Position numbers and translations under genes: made by a program. Below are positions 49,492 to 58,612 of a DNA stretch of 64,000 bases, piece by piece (the first letter of the stretch is position 1; every line of letters starts with the position of its first letter). Origin of the DNA: Ferrovum myxofaciens (GTDB taxonomy: Bacteria; Pseudomonadota; Gammaproteobacteria; Burkholderiales; Ferrovaceae). The stretch lies in NCBI RefSeq assembly GCF_000735045.1, contig NZ_JPOQ01000008.1, forward strand, positions 98,044 through 162,043. Direction: 5' to 3'. The notes under the pieces were generated by a model. The model saw only the letters and a program-made list of their open reading frames with translations, searched no databases and was not told the DNA's origin.

Positions 49492-52223
49492 GGTTTTTTT
49501 GCCGAAAAATCTCCAACATAGACCGTCACAAAGCGAGCGGGGTCCAGATACTTCTTGAGCGCTTCATTGACACTGGAGGAATCGGCCGCCATGACCTGAT
49601 CATCCTGTTGCGCCAGAAAAGTTGCATCGCGCTGGTCAAACATCAGTTTATCAAGTTGGGCAGCCAGAGAACCATCCTGCGCTCGCGCCAATTTCCGTGA
49701 CTGCATCAGGGCCGCTTTGCCTGCCTCTATTTCTGCCGGGGTCAGTCCCTGCCCCAGCACCTGGGCAATCACTTCGTCAAACGCCTTGACCAGACGCGCC
49801 CGGTTTTGCGGTGCATAAATGGCGTAAGCGCCGAAGGCACTATTGGGTACCTGATCGTTGAGGCGCAGGAAAGAGCCCACTCCATAACTCAATCCTTCCT
49901 TCTGGCGGATACGGGTCGCCAGACGGGAATTCAGGAATCCTTCGCCCAGCACATAGTTACCCAGAGTCAGGGCCTGCGCTTGGGGGTCATCATCCTTGAT
50001 CGGCAAGGGTTGCCATGCCAGAAAAACGGCATTGGCCTTGTCCGTCACGTCCTGCTGCAGGGTTTTCCCGGGAAACGCCTGATAATCATCCAACACGACG
50101 GCATAGGGTTCTGCATTTGCCCACTGACCCAACCCCTGCTCGAGCGCAGCACGCACGGGCACTGGGCTGAAATCCCCCACCACGGCCAGTTCCCCATGGG
50201 ATGCCCCATAGAAGCGCCGATAAAACTGAACGATCTGATCCTGCGTGACTGCCTTGATGTCTTCTGCGGTTTCGTCAAACGTGGAGGTATAGCGCAGATC
50301 CCCCCGTGGATGACGATTGAAATAACGGTGCAGCAAATTGGAAGCCATGGCCTGAGGATCGCTTCGGCTTTCTTCCACATCCGCCAGACTGGCCTCGCGC
50401 CATTGCTTGAATTCACTCTCGGGAAAGGTGGGGTTGCGCAAAATGCGTGTCACCAGATCTAGGGTGGCGGGCAGGTTCTCCTTGACCGTCTGGATCATCA
50501 CCGTCAGGCCCGTGGCTGATCCGGAAAAAGCCACCTGCGCCTTGAGCGCCGTGAATTTATCCTGGATTTCGGAACGACTCATGCCATCCGCCCCCCGATC
50601 CATCAAACCCGCCACAAAATCCCCCACCTGCTCCTTGCCCAGTAACGAATCTGCCGTCCCAAAATGCAAACTCAGCCGGGCATGGACCGTGTTGCCGCGG
50701 GTTTTTTTGGACAGCAAGGCCACCTTCAATCCATCGGGCATCGTCACCCATTGGGTTCGTTTCTGAATATTGGCCGGAGACACGTCAAAAGCCTCTCCCG
50801 CCTGGTAATCAGGACTGCCATGGTAACCTTGCAACTGGGCTTCGGCATCCACTCGTTGAGGCGCAGGGGCACGCAGGGGATTGGCAGTCGGAATGAACAA
50901 CCCGAGCGTACGATTGCTGGGAATGAGATAGGCTATGGCCACCCGTTGCACATCCGCCGGAGTCACCTTGGCCAGGCGGTCACGGGTCAGGAAGAAGAGT
51001 CGCCAGTCCCCATTGGCAATGGCCGTGGACAAGGCAATGCCGAACCTTTCAGGATCATTGAAGGTGGTATCGATACTGTTGCGCAGGTTGGCTTCGGCCC
51101 GTTCCACCTCCTGAGCCGTGATGGGTTGTTCCTTGATTTTCTCCACGGTCGCCAAGAAAGCATCGCGCACGTCATCCAACTTCTGATCCTTACGCACTTC
51201 AGCCTGCAGGAACAGGACTCCGGGTTCTGCCAGATTGAAATAGTCCGCGCCGATACTCGTCGCCAACCCGGTTTCCACCAAGGATTTGTGCAGTCGTCCC
51301 GTGGGCGTATCCCCCAGCACCTGGGCCAACACCTCGAAAGCCGGACTGTCGGGACTGGCCGCCGCCACTGCGTGATAGACCGCTTCCACATATTGCACAT
51401 CGCCCACCCGCCGCAGGATCACCTGCCGCTCGCCATCCTGCGCAGGATCGAGCGTATAGGTCGGCTCCAGCACGCGCTTGGGGCGCGCAATCTGTCCAAA
51501 AGTTTGCTGGATCTCCTTGAGGGTACGGGTTGTATCAAAGCGCCCGGCCACAACCAGAGTGGCATTATCCGGCTGGTAATATTTGTGATAAAAAGCCTGA
51601 AGATGAGCGATATTGACGTTTTCCACGTCGCTTCGCGCACCGATGGTGGACTTCCCGTAGTTATGCCACTGATAAGCCGCTGCCATGATCTTGTCCATCA
51701 AGACATCGCCCGGGTCATTCTCACCTCGCTCCATCTCGTTCCGGACCACTGTCATTTCGCTGTCGAGATCCTTGCGTGCCACGTTGGAATGCACCATGCG
51801 GTCGGCTTCCATTTTGAGCGCCCAGTCCAGATTGTTTTCCGAGGCAGGAAAGGATTCGAAGTAGTTGGTCCGATCAAACCAGGTAGTTCCGTTGGGACGC
51901 ATTCCGTGACTGGTCAGACCACTCATGATATCGGGGTGCTTGGGGGTACCCTTGAACATGAGGTGCTCCAGCAGATGCGCCATGCCGGTTTCACCATAAC
52001 TTTCCATGCGCGAACCCACCCGATAGGTCACGTTGACCGTCGCAGTCGGCTTGCTGTCGTCGGGTGCCAGCAAGACTTGCAACCCATTGGCCAGACGGTA
52101 TTCCGTCACCCCTTCCACGCGGGTTACTTCCGTCACGCCAGGTGGAAGACTGGAGGCCAGGGCTCCTTGCAACGCCCACAATCCCAGCCACGCACCACCC
52201 CATTTCACCATCGATTTGCGCAT
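49488..52223 (-). CDS. M16-family zinc metallopeptidase (fused two-domain)
   Basis: A 911-residue exported protein with a signal peptide (GGAWLGLWALQGALAS). The first M16 domain has the inverted zinc motif HLLEH at 83-87 and the third ligand E163, 76 residues later. The second half repeats the fold (from about 510, KVALLSKKTRGN...) without an HXXEH, as in fused pitrilysin-like enzymes. ATG 52223 has GAGGAG upstream. Many proteobacteria split this into two genes. Target unknown. A 272-base gap to the FmdB gene holds nothing I can name. Confidence 0.94.
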   Translation of the reverse strand: MRKSMVKWGGAWLGLWALQGALASSLPPGVTEVTRVEGVTEYRLANGLQVLLAPDDSKPTATVNVTYRVGSRMESYGETGMAHLLEHLMFKGTPKHPDIMSGLTSHGMRPNGTTWFDRTNYFESFPASENNLDWALKMEADRMVHSNVARKDLDSEMTVVRNEMERGENDPGDVLMDKIMAAAYQWHNYGKSTIGARSDVENVNIAHLQAFYHKYYQPDNATLVVAGRFDTTRTLKEIQQTFGQIARPKRVLEPTYTLDPAQDGERQVILRRVGDVQYVEAVYHAVAAASPDSPAFEVLAQVLGDTPTGRLHKSLVETGLATSIGADYFNLAEPGVLFLQAEVRKDQKLDDVRDAFLATVEKIKEQPITAQEVERAEANLRNSIDTTFNDPERFGIALSTAIANGDWRLFFLTRDRLAKVTPADVQRVAIAYLIPSNRTLGLFIPTANPLRAPAPQRVDAEAQLQGYHGSPDYQAGEAFDVSPANIQKRTQWVTMPDGLKVALLSKKTRGNTVHARLSLHFGTADSLLGKEQVGDFVAGLMDRGADGMSRSEIQDKFTALKAQVAFSGSATGLTVMIQTVKENLPATLDLVTRILRNPTFPESEFKQWREASLADVEESRSDPQAMASNLLHRYFNRHPRGDLRYTSTFDETAEDIKAVTQDQIVQFYRRFYGASHGELAVVGDFSPVPVRAALEQGLGQWANAEPYAVVLDDYQAFPGKTLQQDVTDKANAVFLAWQPLPIKDDDPQAQALTLGNYVLGEGFLNSRLATRIRQKEGLSYGVGSFLRLNDQVPNSAFGAYAIYAPQNRARLVKAFDEVIAQVLGQGLTPAEIEAGKAALMQSRKLARAQDGSLAAQLDKLMFDQRDATFLAQQDDQVMAADSSSVNEALKKYLDPARFVTVYVGDFSAKKP

Positions 52224-52495
52224 TCTGCCTGTCTCCTCGTCTGTTATTTTCAGGAATCCTGTGCCACAGAACTCATCATCCGTAGAACCCCTGACTCGGG
52301 TTAGGTTCCCGTTTCTCTTGATTTTCCTTGCATTCACCCCAACACTGAAGTAACGAACTCAGGTGACCGTCTTCCTATGCTATTATCGCCAATAATTGTT
52401 TCTGAATACTACGGAAGAAACGGCAGGTCGAGGCTCGGTTCTCTAACGACCTTCACCCCCTTCGTTCATTCCCCGAATTTCAAGGAGATACCATC

Positions 52496-52759
52496 ATGCC
52501 CCTTTACGATTATCGTTGCACGAATTGTGGCAAGGAAATCGAAGTTCTGCAAAAAATTTCCGATCCTGCCCCCTCCCAATGCCCTGCCTGTGGTCAGGCC
52601 ACTCTGTCCAAAAAGTTGACGGCGGCTGGTTTTCAGCTGAAGGGGAGTGGCTGGTATGCCACGGATTTCAAGGGAAGCAGTGCTGCAGAAAGTTCGGCGC
52701 CCAGCACCGAAACTGCCCCGCCGCCCTGTGCCAACGGCCCCTGCCCGGCTTGCGGATGA
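52496..52759 (+). CDS. FmdB-family zinc-ribbon protein
   Basis: An 87-residue protein opening MPLYDYRCTNCG with paired cysteines C8/C11 and C29/C32, the FmdB zinc ribbon, followed by a Ser/Ala/Pro linker and a second Cys cluster at the end (CANGPCPACG). The function is not well defined; it is conserved beside DUF502 and aspS in betaproteobacteria. AAGGAG precedes the ATG. The stop overlaps the DUF502 start (ATGA). Confidence 0.93.
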   Translation: MPLYDYRCTNCGKEIEVLQKISDPAPSQCPACGQATLSKKLTAAGFQLKGSGWYATDFKGSSAAESSAPSTETAPPPCANGPCPACG

Positions 52760-53367
52760 AGCGCTATTTCATTACCGGGATCGTGGTCCTGATCCCGGTG
52801 GTCATTACCCTGTGGGTTTTGCGAGTCATCGTTACCACCCTTGATCAGACCCTCTTCCTGCTGCCTCCGAACTTGCGTCCCGAGGCCTTGTTTGGCATGG
52901 ACATTCCTGGGTTGGGCGTGCTTCTCACCCTGTGTATCGTGCTCCTGACAGGTGCCGTGGCGGCTAATTTCCTTGGACAGCGCCTGTTGACACTGGTTGA
53001 ACGTCTGCTCGATAAAATCCCCGTCGTCAATAGTATCTACAGCAGCGTCAAACAGGTCAGCGACACCCTTTTTTCCAGTTCCGGACAAGCTTTTCGCCAA
53101 GTCTTGCTCATCCGCTACCCCCATGCCGACTGTTGGACCCTGGCCTTTCAAACCGGGATTCCGCAGGGACTGGTAGCAACTCATCTGGGCGAACCGCACC
53201 TGAACGTGTATGTACCCACCACACCCAATCCAACTTCCGGCTTCTTTCTCATGGTCCCTTGTCGGGAAGTCATCGAGTTGGATATTTCAGTGGACGATGC
53301 GCTCAAACATATCATTTCCATGGGAGTCGTGGAACCCCGTCAAAAGCACCCTCCGAAGAAGATATAA
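52756..53367 (+). CDS. DUF502 family membrane protein
   Basis: A 203-residue inner membrane protein with two helices (about 5-28 and 52-75) and a soluble C-terminal domain. The family signature PVVNSIYSSVKQVSDTLF is near 89-106, and the GFFLMVPC segment near 165. Function unknown. ATG 52756 overlaps the FmdB stop. A TATAAT at 53363-53368 over its stop codon might help transcribe aspS, but no good -35 is seen. Confidence 0.93.
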   Translation: MKRYFITGIVVLIPVVITLWVLRVIVTTLDQTLFLLPPNLRPEALFGMDIPGLGVLLTLCIVLLTGAVAANFLGQRLLTLVERLLDKIPVVNSIYSSVKQVSDTLFSSSGQAFRQVLLIRYPHADCWTLAFQTGIPQGLVATHLGEPHLNVYVPTTPNPTSGFFLMVPCREVIELDISVDDALKHIISMGVVEPRQKHPPKKI

Positions 53368-53409
53368 TGCTGTCGTTTGTCCTGTTCCATCACTTGAGAC
53401 CCTCTGTTC

Positions 53410-55173
53410 ATGCGTACTGACTATTGCGGTCTGATTGACCGCCGTTATCTGGATCACACCGTCACCCTGTTTGGCTGGGCCCACCGCCGCCGTGATCATG
53501 GAGGGGTCATCTTCATCGATCTGCGGGACCGCGCGGGGCTGGTTCAGATCGTTGCCAACCCGGAGGATGCCGCCACCTTCGCCAGCGCAGAAGGCATCCG
53601 TAACGAATTTGTCCTGAAGGTATCCGGGCAGGTCCGACTGCGTCCGGAAGGCACCCGCAATGAGCATTTGAAGAGTGGAGAAATCGAGGTCGTGGCCCAC
53701 CAACTGGAGGTCCTGAATCCCTCGCTCACCCCCCCCTTCATGCTGGATGATGACCACCTGTCCGAACAGGTGCGCCTCGAATACCGCTACCTTGACCTGC
53801 GCCGCCCGGTAATGCAACAGAATTTCCAGTTGCGCTATCGGGTCGCCATGGCTGTGCGCCGTTATCTGGACGATCTGGGATTCATCGACATCGAAACCCC
53901 CATGCTGACCAAGTCCACCCCGGAAGGCGCGCGCGATTATCTGGTACCGAGTCGCGTTCATCATGGCGAATTCTATGCCTTGCCCCAATCACCCCAACTG
54001 TTCAAACAACTGCTGATGGTATCCGGTTTCGACCGTTATTATCAGATTACCAAATGTTTTCGTGATGAAGATCTGCGGGCTGATCGTCAACCGGAATTCA
54101 CCCAGATCGATATCGAAACTTCCTTCCTTTCCGCACCTGAAATCATGGAGATGATGGAAGGATTGGCGCGTCACCTTTTTCAAACCAACATCCAAGCGGA
54201 TCTGGGCACCCCCTTTCCTCGTCTGACCTGGGCCGAAGCCATGCACCGTTATGGCTCGGACAAACCTGACCTGCGCATCCCTCTCGAATTCACCGAGTTG
54301 ACCGATGCCATGAAACAGGTGGATTTCAAGGTATTCCGCGCTGCTGCCGATCTTAAGGATGGACGGGTCGCTGCCTTGCGCATTCCCGGAGGCGGTTCCC
54401 TGACACGCAAGGAAATCGATGACTACACCACCTTTGTCAAGATTTATGGGGCAAAGGGGCTGGCCTACATCAAAGTCAATGACTGCACCCAACCCAACGA
54501 TCAGGGCCTGCAATCTCCGATCGTCAAGTTTCTGAATGAAGCCACCCTGCGCCTGATCCTGGAACGCACGGGCGCGGAAAATGATGACCTGATCTTCTTT
54601 GGAGCCGACCGCGCCAAGGTGGTGAACGATGCGCTGGGTGCCCTGCGCGTCAAATTGGGACATGAACGCGGGTTCTCCACGGGCGGCTGGAAGCCTCTGT
54701 GGGTCGTAGACTTCCCCATGTTTGAATTTGACGATGACAGTCAACGCTGGGTTGCCTTGCATCACCCCTTCACAGCCCCCCGGGAGGGTCACGAAGCCTT
54801 TCTCGACAATGACCCTTCTCAGGCCTTGGCTCAGGCCTATGACATGGTACTCAACGGATGGGAAATCGGCGGAGGGTCGGTACGGATTCACCGCGCCGAT
54901 ATCCAGTCCAAAGTCTTCAGCGCCCTCAATATTGGCCCTGAAGAAGCCCAGGCCAAATTTGGCTTCCTCCTCGATGCTCTCCAGTACGGTGCCCCGCCCC
55001 ATGGCGGAATCGCCTTCGGCTTCGACCGTCTGGTGGCCATGATGACGGGCGCAGAACAGATCCGTGATGTCATCGCCTTCCCCAAGACCCAACGTGCCCA
55101 ATGTCTGCTGACTCAGGCACCCAGCGGGGTGTCTGAGCAGCAATTGCGGGAACTGCATATCAAAGTGCGCTAA
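53410..55173 (+). CDS. aspS: Aspartyl-tRNA synthetase
   Basis: Class II synthetase of 587 residues. Order: OB-fold anticodon domain ([20 protein letters not shown]), motif 2 ([18 protein letters not shown]), the bacterial GAD insertion at about 290-400, and motif 3 ([13 protein letters not shown]). Proteobacteria without AsnRS often use a non-discriminating form that also charges tRNA-Asn; specificity is not decided here. It directly precedes the TPR/ATP-grasp-like gene with no gap. Confidence 0.97.
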   Translation: MRTDYCGLIDRRYLDHTVTLFGWAHRRRDHGGVIFIDLRDRAGLVQIVANPEDAATFASAEGIRNEFVLKVSGQVRLRPEGTRNEHLKSGEIEVVAHQLEVLNPSLTPPFMLDDDHLSEQVRLEYRYLDLRRPVMQQNFQLRYRVAMAVRRYLDDLGFIDIETPMLTKSTPEGARDYLVPSRVHHGEFYALPQSPQLFKQLLMVSGFDRYYQITKCFRDEDLRADRQPEFTQIDIETSFLSAPEIMEMMEGLARHLFQTNIQADLGTPFPRLTWAEAMHRYGSDKPDLRIPLEFTELTDAMKQVDFKVFRAAADLKDGRVAALRIPGGGSLTRKEIDDYTTFVKIYGAKGLAYIKVNDCTQPNDQGLQSPIVKFLNEATLRLILERTGAENDDLIFFGADRAKVVNDALGALRVKLGHERGFSTGGWKPLWVVDFPMFEFDDDSQRWVALHHPFTAPREGHEAFLDNDPSQALAQAYDMVLNGWEIGGGSVRIHRADIQSKVFSALNIGPEEAQAKFGFLLDALQYGAPPHGGIAFGFDRLVAMMTGAEQIRDVIAFPKTQRAQCLLTQAPSGVSEQQLRELHIKVR

Positions 55174-56808
55174 ATGCTCCCCCTGACGGAAGAGGAAGAG
55201 GTTCAGTTTCGCGCTGCGCTCGACTTCCTCCAGTCGGGCCTGTGGCCTCTTGCCCATCAGGCTCTCCGTACCCTGGAGACGCAGCACCCTCATCCTCTGG
55301 TACTGGCCAACCTGGCATTGGCCGAGGAACGCTTAGGGCAGGAAAACGAAGCACGCCAGCACCACGAAGCGGCGATTCAACTGGCACCCAACAGCCCGGA
55401 CTTGCGCTTCAACTGGGCTAATTTTCTGGCCCGACCGGGAACTCGGGAATCACTTCTCCTGGCCCGCGTTCAGTATCTGGCCGTTCTAGCCCTCGACTCC
55501 CATCACCTCGGAGCCTGGGTCAATCTGGGCACGGGCCTGGTGGAAACCGACCATCTCGAAGCGGCAAAGACGGCCTTCACTGCCGCACTGGCCATCGATC
55601 CCCTGCATTCCGGTGCTTTGCTCAATCTGGCTCAAGTGGCCCTGAACCAACAGGAAAATGAAAAAGCCGCCCAATTGTTCGAACAGGTTTTATCGGAAAA
55701 CCCACAATCCCTTGAAGCCCATAGAGGCCTGGCCACCGGCGCCAGTCGCTTGGGACAGGAAAACAAAGCGACCACACATCGCCAGTTGGGCTATGCTCAA
55801 AAACCGGAAATTTTTCTGCAGGGGCGGGGAAATACGTTGCCCACGGTGCTGATCCTGGCCTCTGCCGCCGATGGCAATATTCCCTGGCAACCGTTGTTGG
55901 ACCGCCAGCGCCACCATACCCGAATCCTGGCCCTGGAATTTTTTCCGGAAAATGAGTCTCTCCCTCCCCACGATCTCCTCTTCAATGCCGTGGGCGATGC
56001 CGATCGCTGTCCGGAGGCTTTGACCCGTGTCCTCCCACGTTGGCAACTGCGTGCGCCGCAGATCCCGGCACGCAACGATCCGCAACGGGTTCGCGCCACT
56101 GCACGGACCGCACTGGGTCAGTTATGCGCAGGAATCCCTCATCTGAGCAGTGCCCGCACGGAATGTTTCCAACGCCCGGCTCATGCTTCCCCTCAGGAAA
56201 TCGCGGGTCTTCTGGAACACTGGCTGGCGGCTCGCAGTTATGCCTTCCCCCTCCTGCTGAGAGCGCCAGGTTTTCATGGCGGCCAGTATTTCGAACGAGT
56301 CCAATGCGCCGACGACCTGCCTGCCCTGCTGGAACGCTTGCCCGGTACCACTCTGTTGGCACTGGAATGCCTGCCCAGCCGGGGACAGGATGGGCTTTAC
56401 CGAAAATTCAGAGTCATGACCCTGGGTGGAAACCTGTACCCCATCCATCTGGCCCTCTCTTCGCACTGGAAAGTGCACTACTTCAGCGCAGAAATGAGTA
56501 CCCGCCCGGACTTCAGGGAAGAAGAGCAGGCCTTTCTGGCAGATTACCGAACTTTCCTGGACAGCACAGCAGTCGGCGCCCTGGAAACCCTTCAAGCCCG
56601 TCTGGGACTGGACTATGCGGGTATGGACTTCACCCTCGACCCCGAGGGAAAGGTTCTGCTGTTTGAGGCCAACGCCACCATGGTGCTGCACCCCCCGCCC
56701 GAAGATCCGGTCTGGGATTATCGCCGCCCTGCCTTCGAAGATGCGCTGAAGGCTGCCCGTGCTTTAATGATCCCTCCAACCTTGAGCCATGGGTGCCACA
56801 GTCCCTAG
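55174..56808 (+). CDS. TPR protein with C-terminal ATP-grasp-like domain, function unknown
   Basis: A 544-residue protein in two parts. Residues about 10-205 are tetratricopeptide-like repeats (for example [21 protein letters not shown]). Residues about 222-275 look like a pre-ATP-grasp domain ([12 protein letters not shown] ... [11 protein letters not shown]). Residues about 355-505 fit an ATP-grasp core: a glycine loop [10 protein letters not shown], an ALECLPS strand, [18 protein letters not shown], and the metal-ligand pattern D485 ... E498, N500 (LLFEANATM). ATP-grasp enzymes ligate carboxylates to amines or thiols. The ATG follows the aspS stop directly. Substrate is unknown; no precursor peptide gene was recognised nearby. 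Confidence 0.75.
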   Translation: MLPLTEEEEVQFRAALDFLQSGLWPLAHQALRTLETQHPHPLVLANLALAEERLGQENEARQHHEAAIQLAPNSPDLRFNWANFLARPGTRESLLLARVQYLAVLALDSHHLGAWVNLGTGLVETDHLEAAKTAFTAALAIDPLHSGALLNLAQVALNQQENEKAAQLFEQVLSENPQSLEAHRGLATGASRLGQENKATTHRQLGYAQKPEIFLQGRGNTLPTVLILASAADGNIPWQPLLDRQRHHTRILALEFFPENESLPPHDLLFNAVGDADRCPEALTRVLPRWQLRAPQIPARNDPQRVRATARTALGQLCAGIPHLSSARTECFQRPAHASPQEIAGLLEHWLAARSYAFPLLLRAPGFHGGQYFERVQCADDLPALLERLPGTTLLALECLPSRGQDGLYRKFRVMTLGGNLYPIHLALSSHWKVHYFSAEMSTRPDFREEEQAFLADYRTFLDSTAVGALETLQARLGLDYAGMDFTLDPEGKVLLFEANATMVLHPPPEDPVWDYRRPAFEDALKAARALMIPPTLSHGCHSP

Positions 56809-57290
56809 AAAGGAACGTCATCCGGGAAGTTATCAAACCCGCCGACATTCGTGCCTCCTTTCCCTCCGGGCTTTCCTGAAGCAGAGCCCTGCCCTCCAAA
56901 GCCTCCCTCACCGCCGGAATCCTGCGATGGGAAGTCCACATCACCCCCGGCACCCGCGCGTCCGCCCAACATTTGCATGCGGTCGCCCACGATTTCCGTG
57001 GAAAAGCGGTCCTGCCCGGTTTCCTTGTCCTGCCATTTACGCGTCTGAATCCGCCCTTCCAGATAAACCTGACTGCCTTTCTTCAGGTATTGAGCCACAA
57101 TTTCAGCCGTTTTTCCGAAGAAAGACACGCGATGCCACTCGGTCTTTTCCTGCTTGGTACCGGCTTTATCTTTCCAGGTATCCGTCGTAGCCACACTGAT
57201 GTTGGCAATGGCGCTGCCATCGGGCATGTAACGAACCTCTGGATCGCGCCCCAAATTTCCTACCAAAATCACTTTATTGACCGATGCCAT
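56805..57290 (-). CDS. ssb: Single-stranded DNA-binding protein
   Basis: 161 residues: an N-terminal OB fold beginning [21 protein letters not shown], a glycine-rich linker, and the C-terminal acidic tip ending FPDDVPF that recruits replication and repair proteins. ATG 57290 is preferred over the TTG at 57293. It is downstream of an MFS gene in the uvrA-MFS-ssb neighbourhood. Its stop overlaps the convergent TPR gene stop by four bases. Confidence 0.98.
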   Translation of the reverse strand: MASVNKVILVGNLGRDPEVRYMPDGSAIANISVATTDTWKDKAGTKQEKTEWHRVSFFGKTAEIVAQYLKKGSQVYLEGRIQTRKWQDKETGQDRFSTEIVGDRMQMLGGRAGAGGDVDFPSQDSGGEGGFGGQGSASGKPGGKGGTNVGGFDNFPDDVPF

Positions 57291-57305
57291 CAAAAACTCC
57301 TCCGT

Positions 57306-58484
57306 TCAGGGTACCACTGGCTTGTTAACGTTCATGGGCCAAGCCACCACCAGCCAGAGAAAGGTGAGGCCTGCCGTAAAGAAGGGAACCACTTCCGAGC
57401 CAAAATGCTGAGTCAGCATACCGGCCAAGGTTGCACCACTAAAAGTGCCAAGAAACTGAATCGTACTGTAGACCCCAGTGGCCGTGCCCTTTGCATTGGG
57501 AGGAGCCACCAGCGTTACCAGCGAGGGCAAACTGGCCTCCAGCACATTAAATCCGGTAAAAAAGACGGTCAGAGCAATCGCCGTACCCCACACTTGTCCC
57601 AGCGCAAAATGCATCAGAAAATGGGACAGCAGAACCACCACGACCCCCCCCAGAAACACCTGCTTGCGCCACTTACCATGGGCAAAGGCCACGGGGGGAA
57701 CCATCAGGATGAAGGAGGCAATCATGACCGGCATGTAGAATTTCCAATGATCCGCCTGAGCCAACCCCCCCTTCACCAAAGCCGCAGGCACCACTATAAA
57801 GGTCGCCATCAGGGAAGCATGGAGGACAAAAATACCCAGATTCAAACGCAACAATTCCATATTCGACAATACGGCTCCAAAGGAGACCCGATCCATCGCC
57901 ACCAGGTTCGGCGGATTGGGTACGATCCATCGAGTCACCGCAATGGCTGTAAGGGCCAGCACCCCAGTCAAAACAAACAACCCCGGAACTCCTATCAATG
58001 GATAGAGCATGGGCGAAAGCGCCATGGAGGCCGTGAAGGCAAGTCCGATGGTCACCCCGATCATGGCCATGGCCGTCGTACGGTTTTCCGGGCTCGTCAA
58101 ATCTGCCGTCAAAGCGATCAAGGCTGCCGCAATGGCACCCGCCCCCTGAATGGCCCGTCCCACGGTGATGCCCTCTAGGGTATGGGCACTGGCCGCCACG
58201 AAACTACCCAACGCAAACACCAATAATCCTCCCATAATCACCGGCTTACGTCCGATCCGGTCAGATAACCAGCCCAACGGGATCTGAAGCACAGCCTGCG
58301 TCAATCCATAGATACCCAGAGCCAACCCCACCAGGGTTTTATTCGCCCCCCCCGGTAACTGAACGGCATACAGCGCAAAAACCGGCAGAATAATGAACAT
58401 GCCCAACATCCGAAGGCCGTAAATACTGGCCAAACTCAGACTGGCTCGCCTTTCCATAGGCGTCATACTAGATTTCTTTCTCAT
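57306..58484 (-). CDS. MFS transporter (YajR-like)
   Basis: A 392-residue inner membrane protein with 12 hydrophobic segments. The loop 2-3 signature GWLSDRIGRKPVI is near 75-87, and the AIQGAGAIAAALIA segment in helix 4 resembles YajR-type drug/proton antiporters. ATG 58484 or ATG 58466 may be the start; neither has a clear Shine-Dalgarno. It is divergent from uvrA and next to ssb, a pairing common in betaproteobacteria. Substrate unknown. Confidence 0.92.
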   Translation of the reverse strand: MRKKSSMTPMERRASLSLASIYGLRMLGMFIILPVFALYAVQLPGGANKTLVGLALGIYGLTQAVLQIPLGWLSDRIGRKPVIMGGLLVFALGSFVAASAHTLEGITVGRAIQGAGAIAAALIALTADLTSPENRTTAMAMIGVTIGLAFTASMALSPMLYPLIGVPGLFVLTGVLALTAIAVTRWIVPNPPNLVAMDRVSFGAVLSNMELLRLNLGIFVLHASLMATFIVVPAALVKGGLAQADHWKFYMPVMIASFILMVPPVAFAHGKWRKQVFLGGVVVVLLSHFLMHFALGQVWGTAIALTVFFTGFNVLEASLPSLVTLVAPPNAKGTATGVYSTIQFLGTFSGATLAGMLTQHFGSEVVPFFTAGLTFLWLVVAWPMNVNKPVVP

Positions 58485-58494
58485 GGCAGGTTAT

Positions 58495-58523
58495 CTGAAA
58501 AAAAGGAAAACTTCGCGTATATT
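58495..58523 (+). promoter_or_regulatory. Putative uvrA promoter
   Basis: CTGAAA (58495-58500) and TATATT (58518-58523) are 17 bases apart (4 and 5 of 6 matches). An 8-base direct repeat TTCGCGTA occurs at 58512-58519 and 58529-58536 around the -10. No LexA-type CTGT-N8-ACAG palindrome is seen. Confidence 0.45.
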
Positions 58524-58612
58524 AGCATTTCGCGTACTGACTCACTGATTCTCCTTGCTCCGTGCCCCCAAGGGGTGCACCTCCTTTCCTTTCATCATCG
58601 AACCTGCCCACT

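Noticed and set aside
50664..52304. 546-residue plus-strand open frame
   Set aside because: Antisense to the M16 peptidase gene, which has a signal peptide and zinc site. The translated sequence is a typical shadow of GC-rich coding DNA.
52224..52495. 272-base gap between the M16 peptidase and FmdB genes
   Set aside because: Checked for tRNA, small ORFs and hairpins on both strands; nothing convincing beyond the FmdB ribosome site.
53989..55293. 434-residue minus-strand open frame
   Set aside because: Antisense to aspS and the start of the TPR gene; no recognisable domain and no start signals.
56973..58178. 401-residue plus-strand open frame
   Set aside because: Antisense to ssb and the MFS gene; extreme His/Gln/Arg content typical of a reverse frame of a membrane protein gene.
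58485..58612. SOS (LexA) box before uvrA
   Set aside because: No CTGT-N8-ACAG or close variant; only a direct repeat TTCGCGTA is present.
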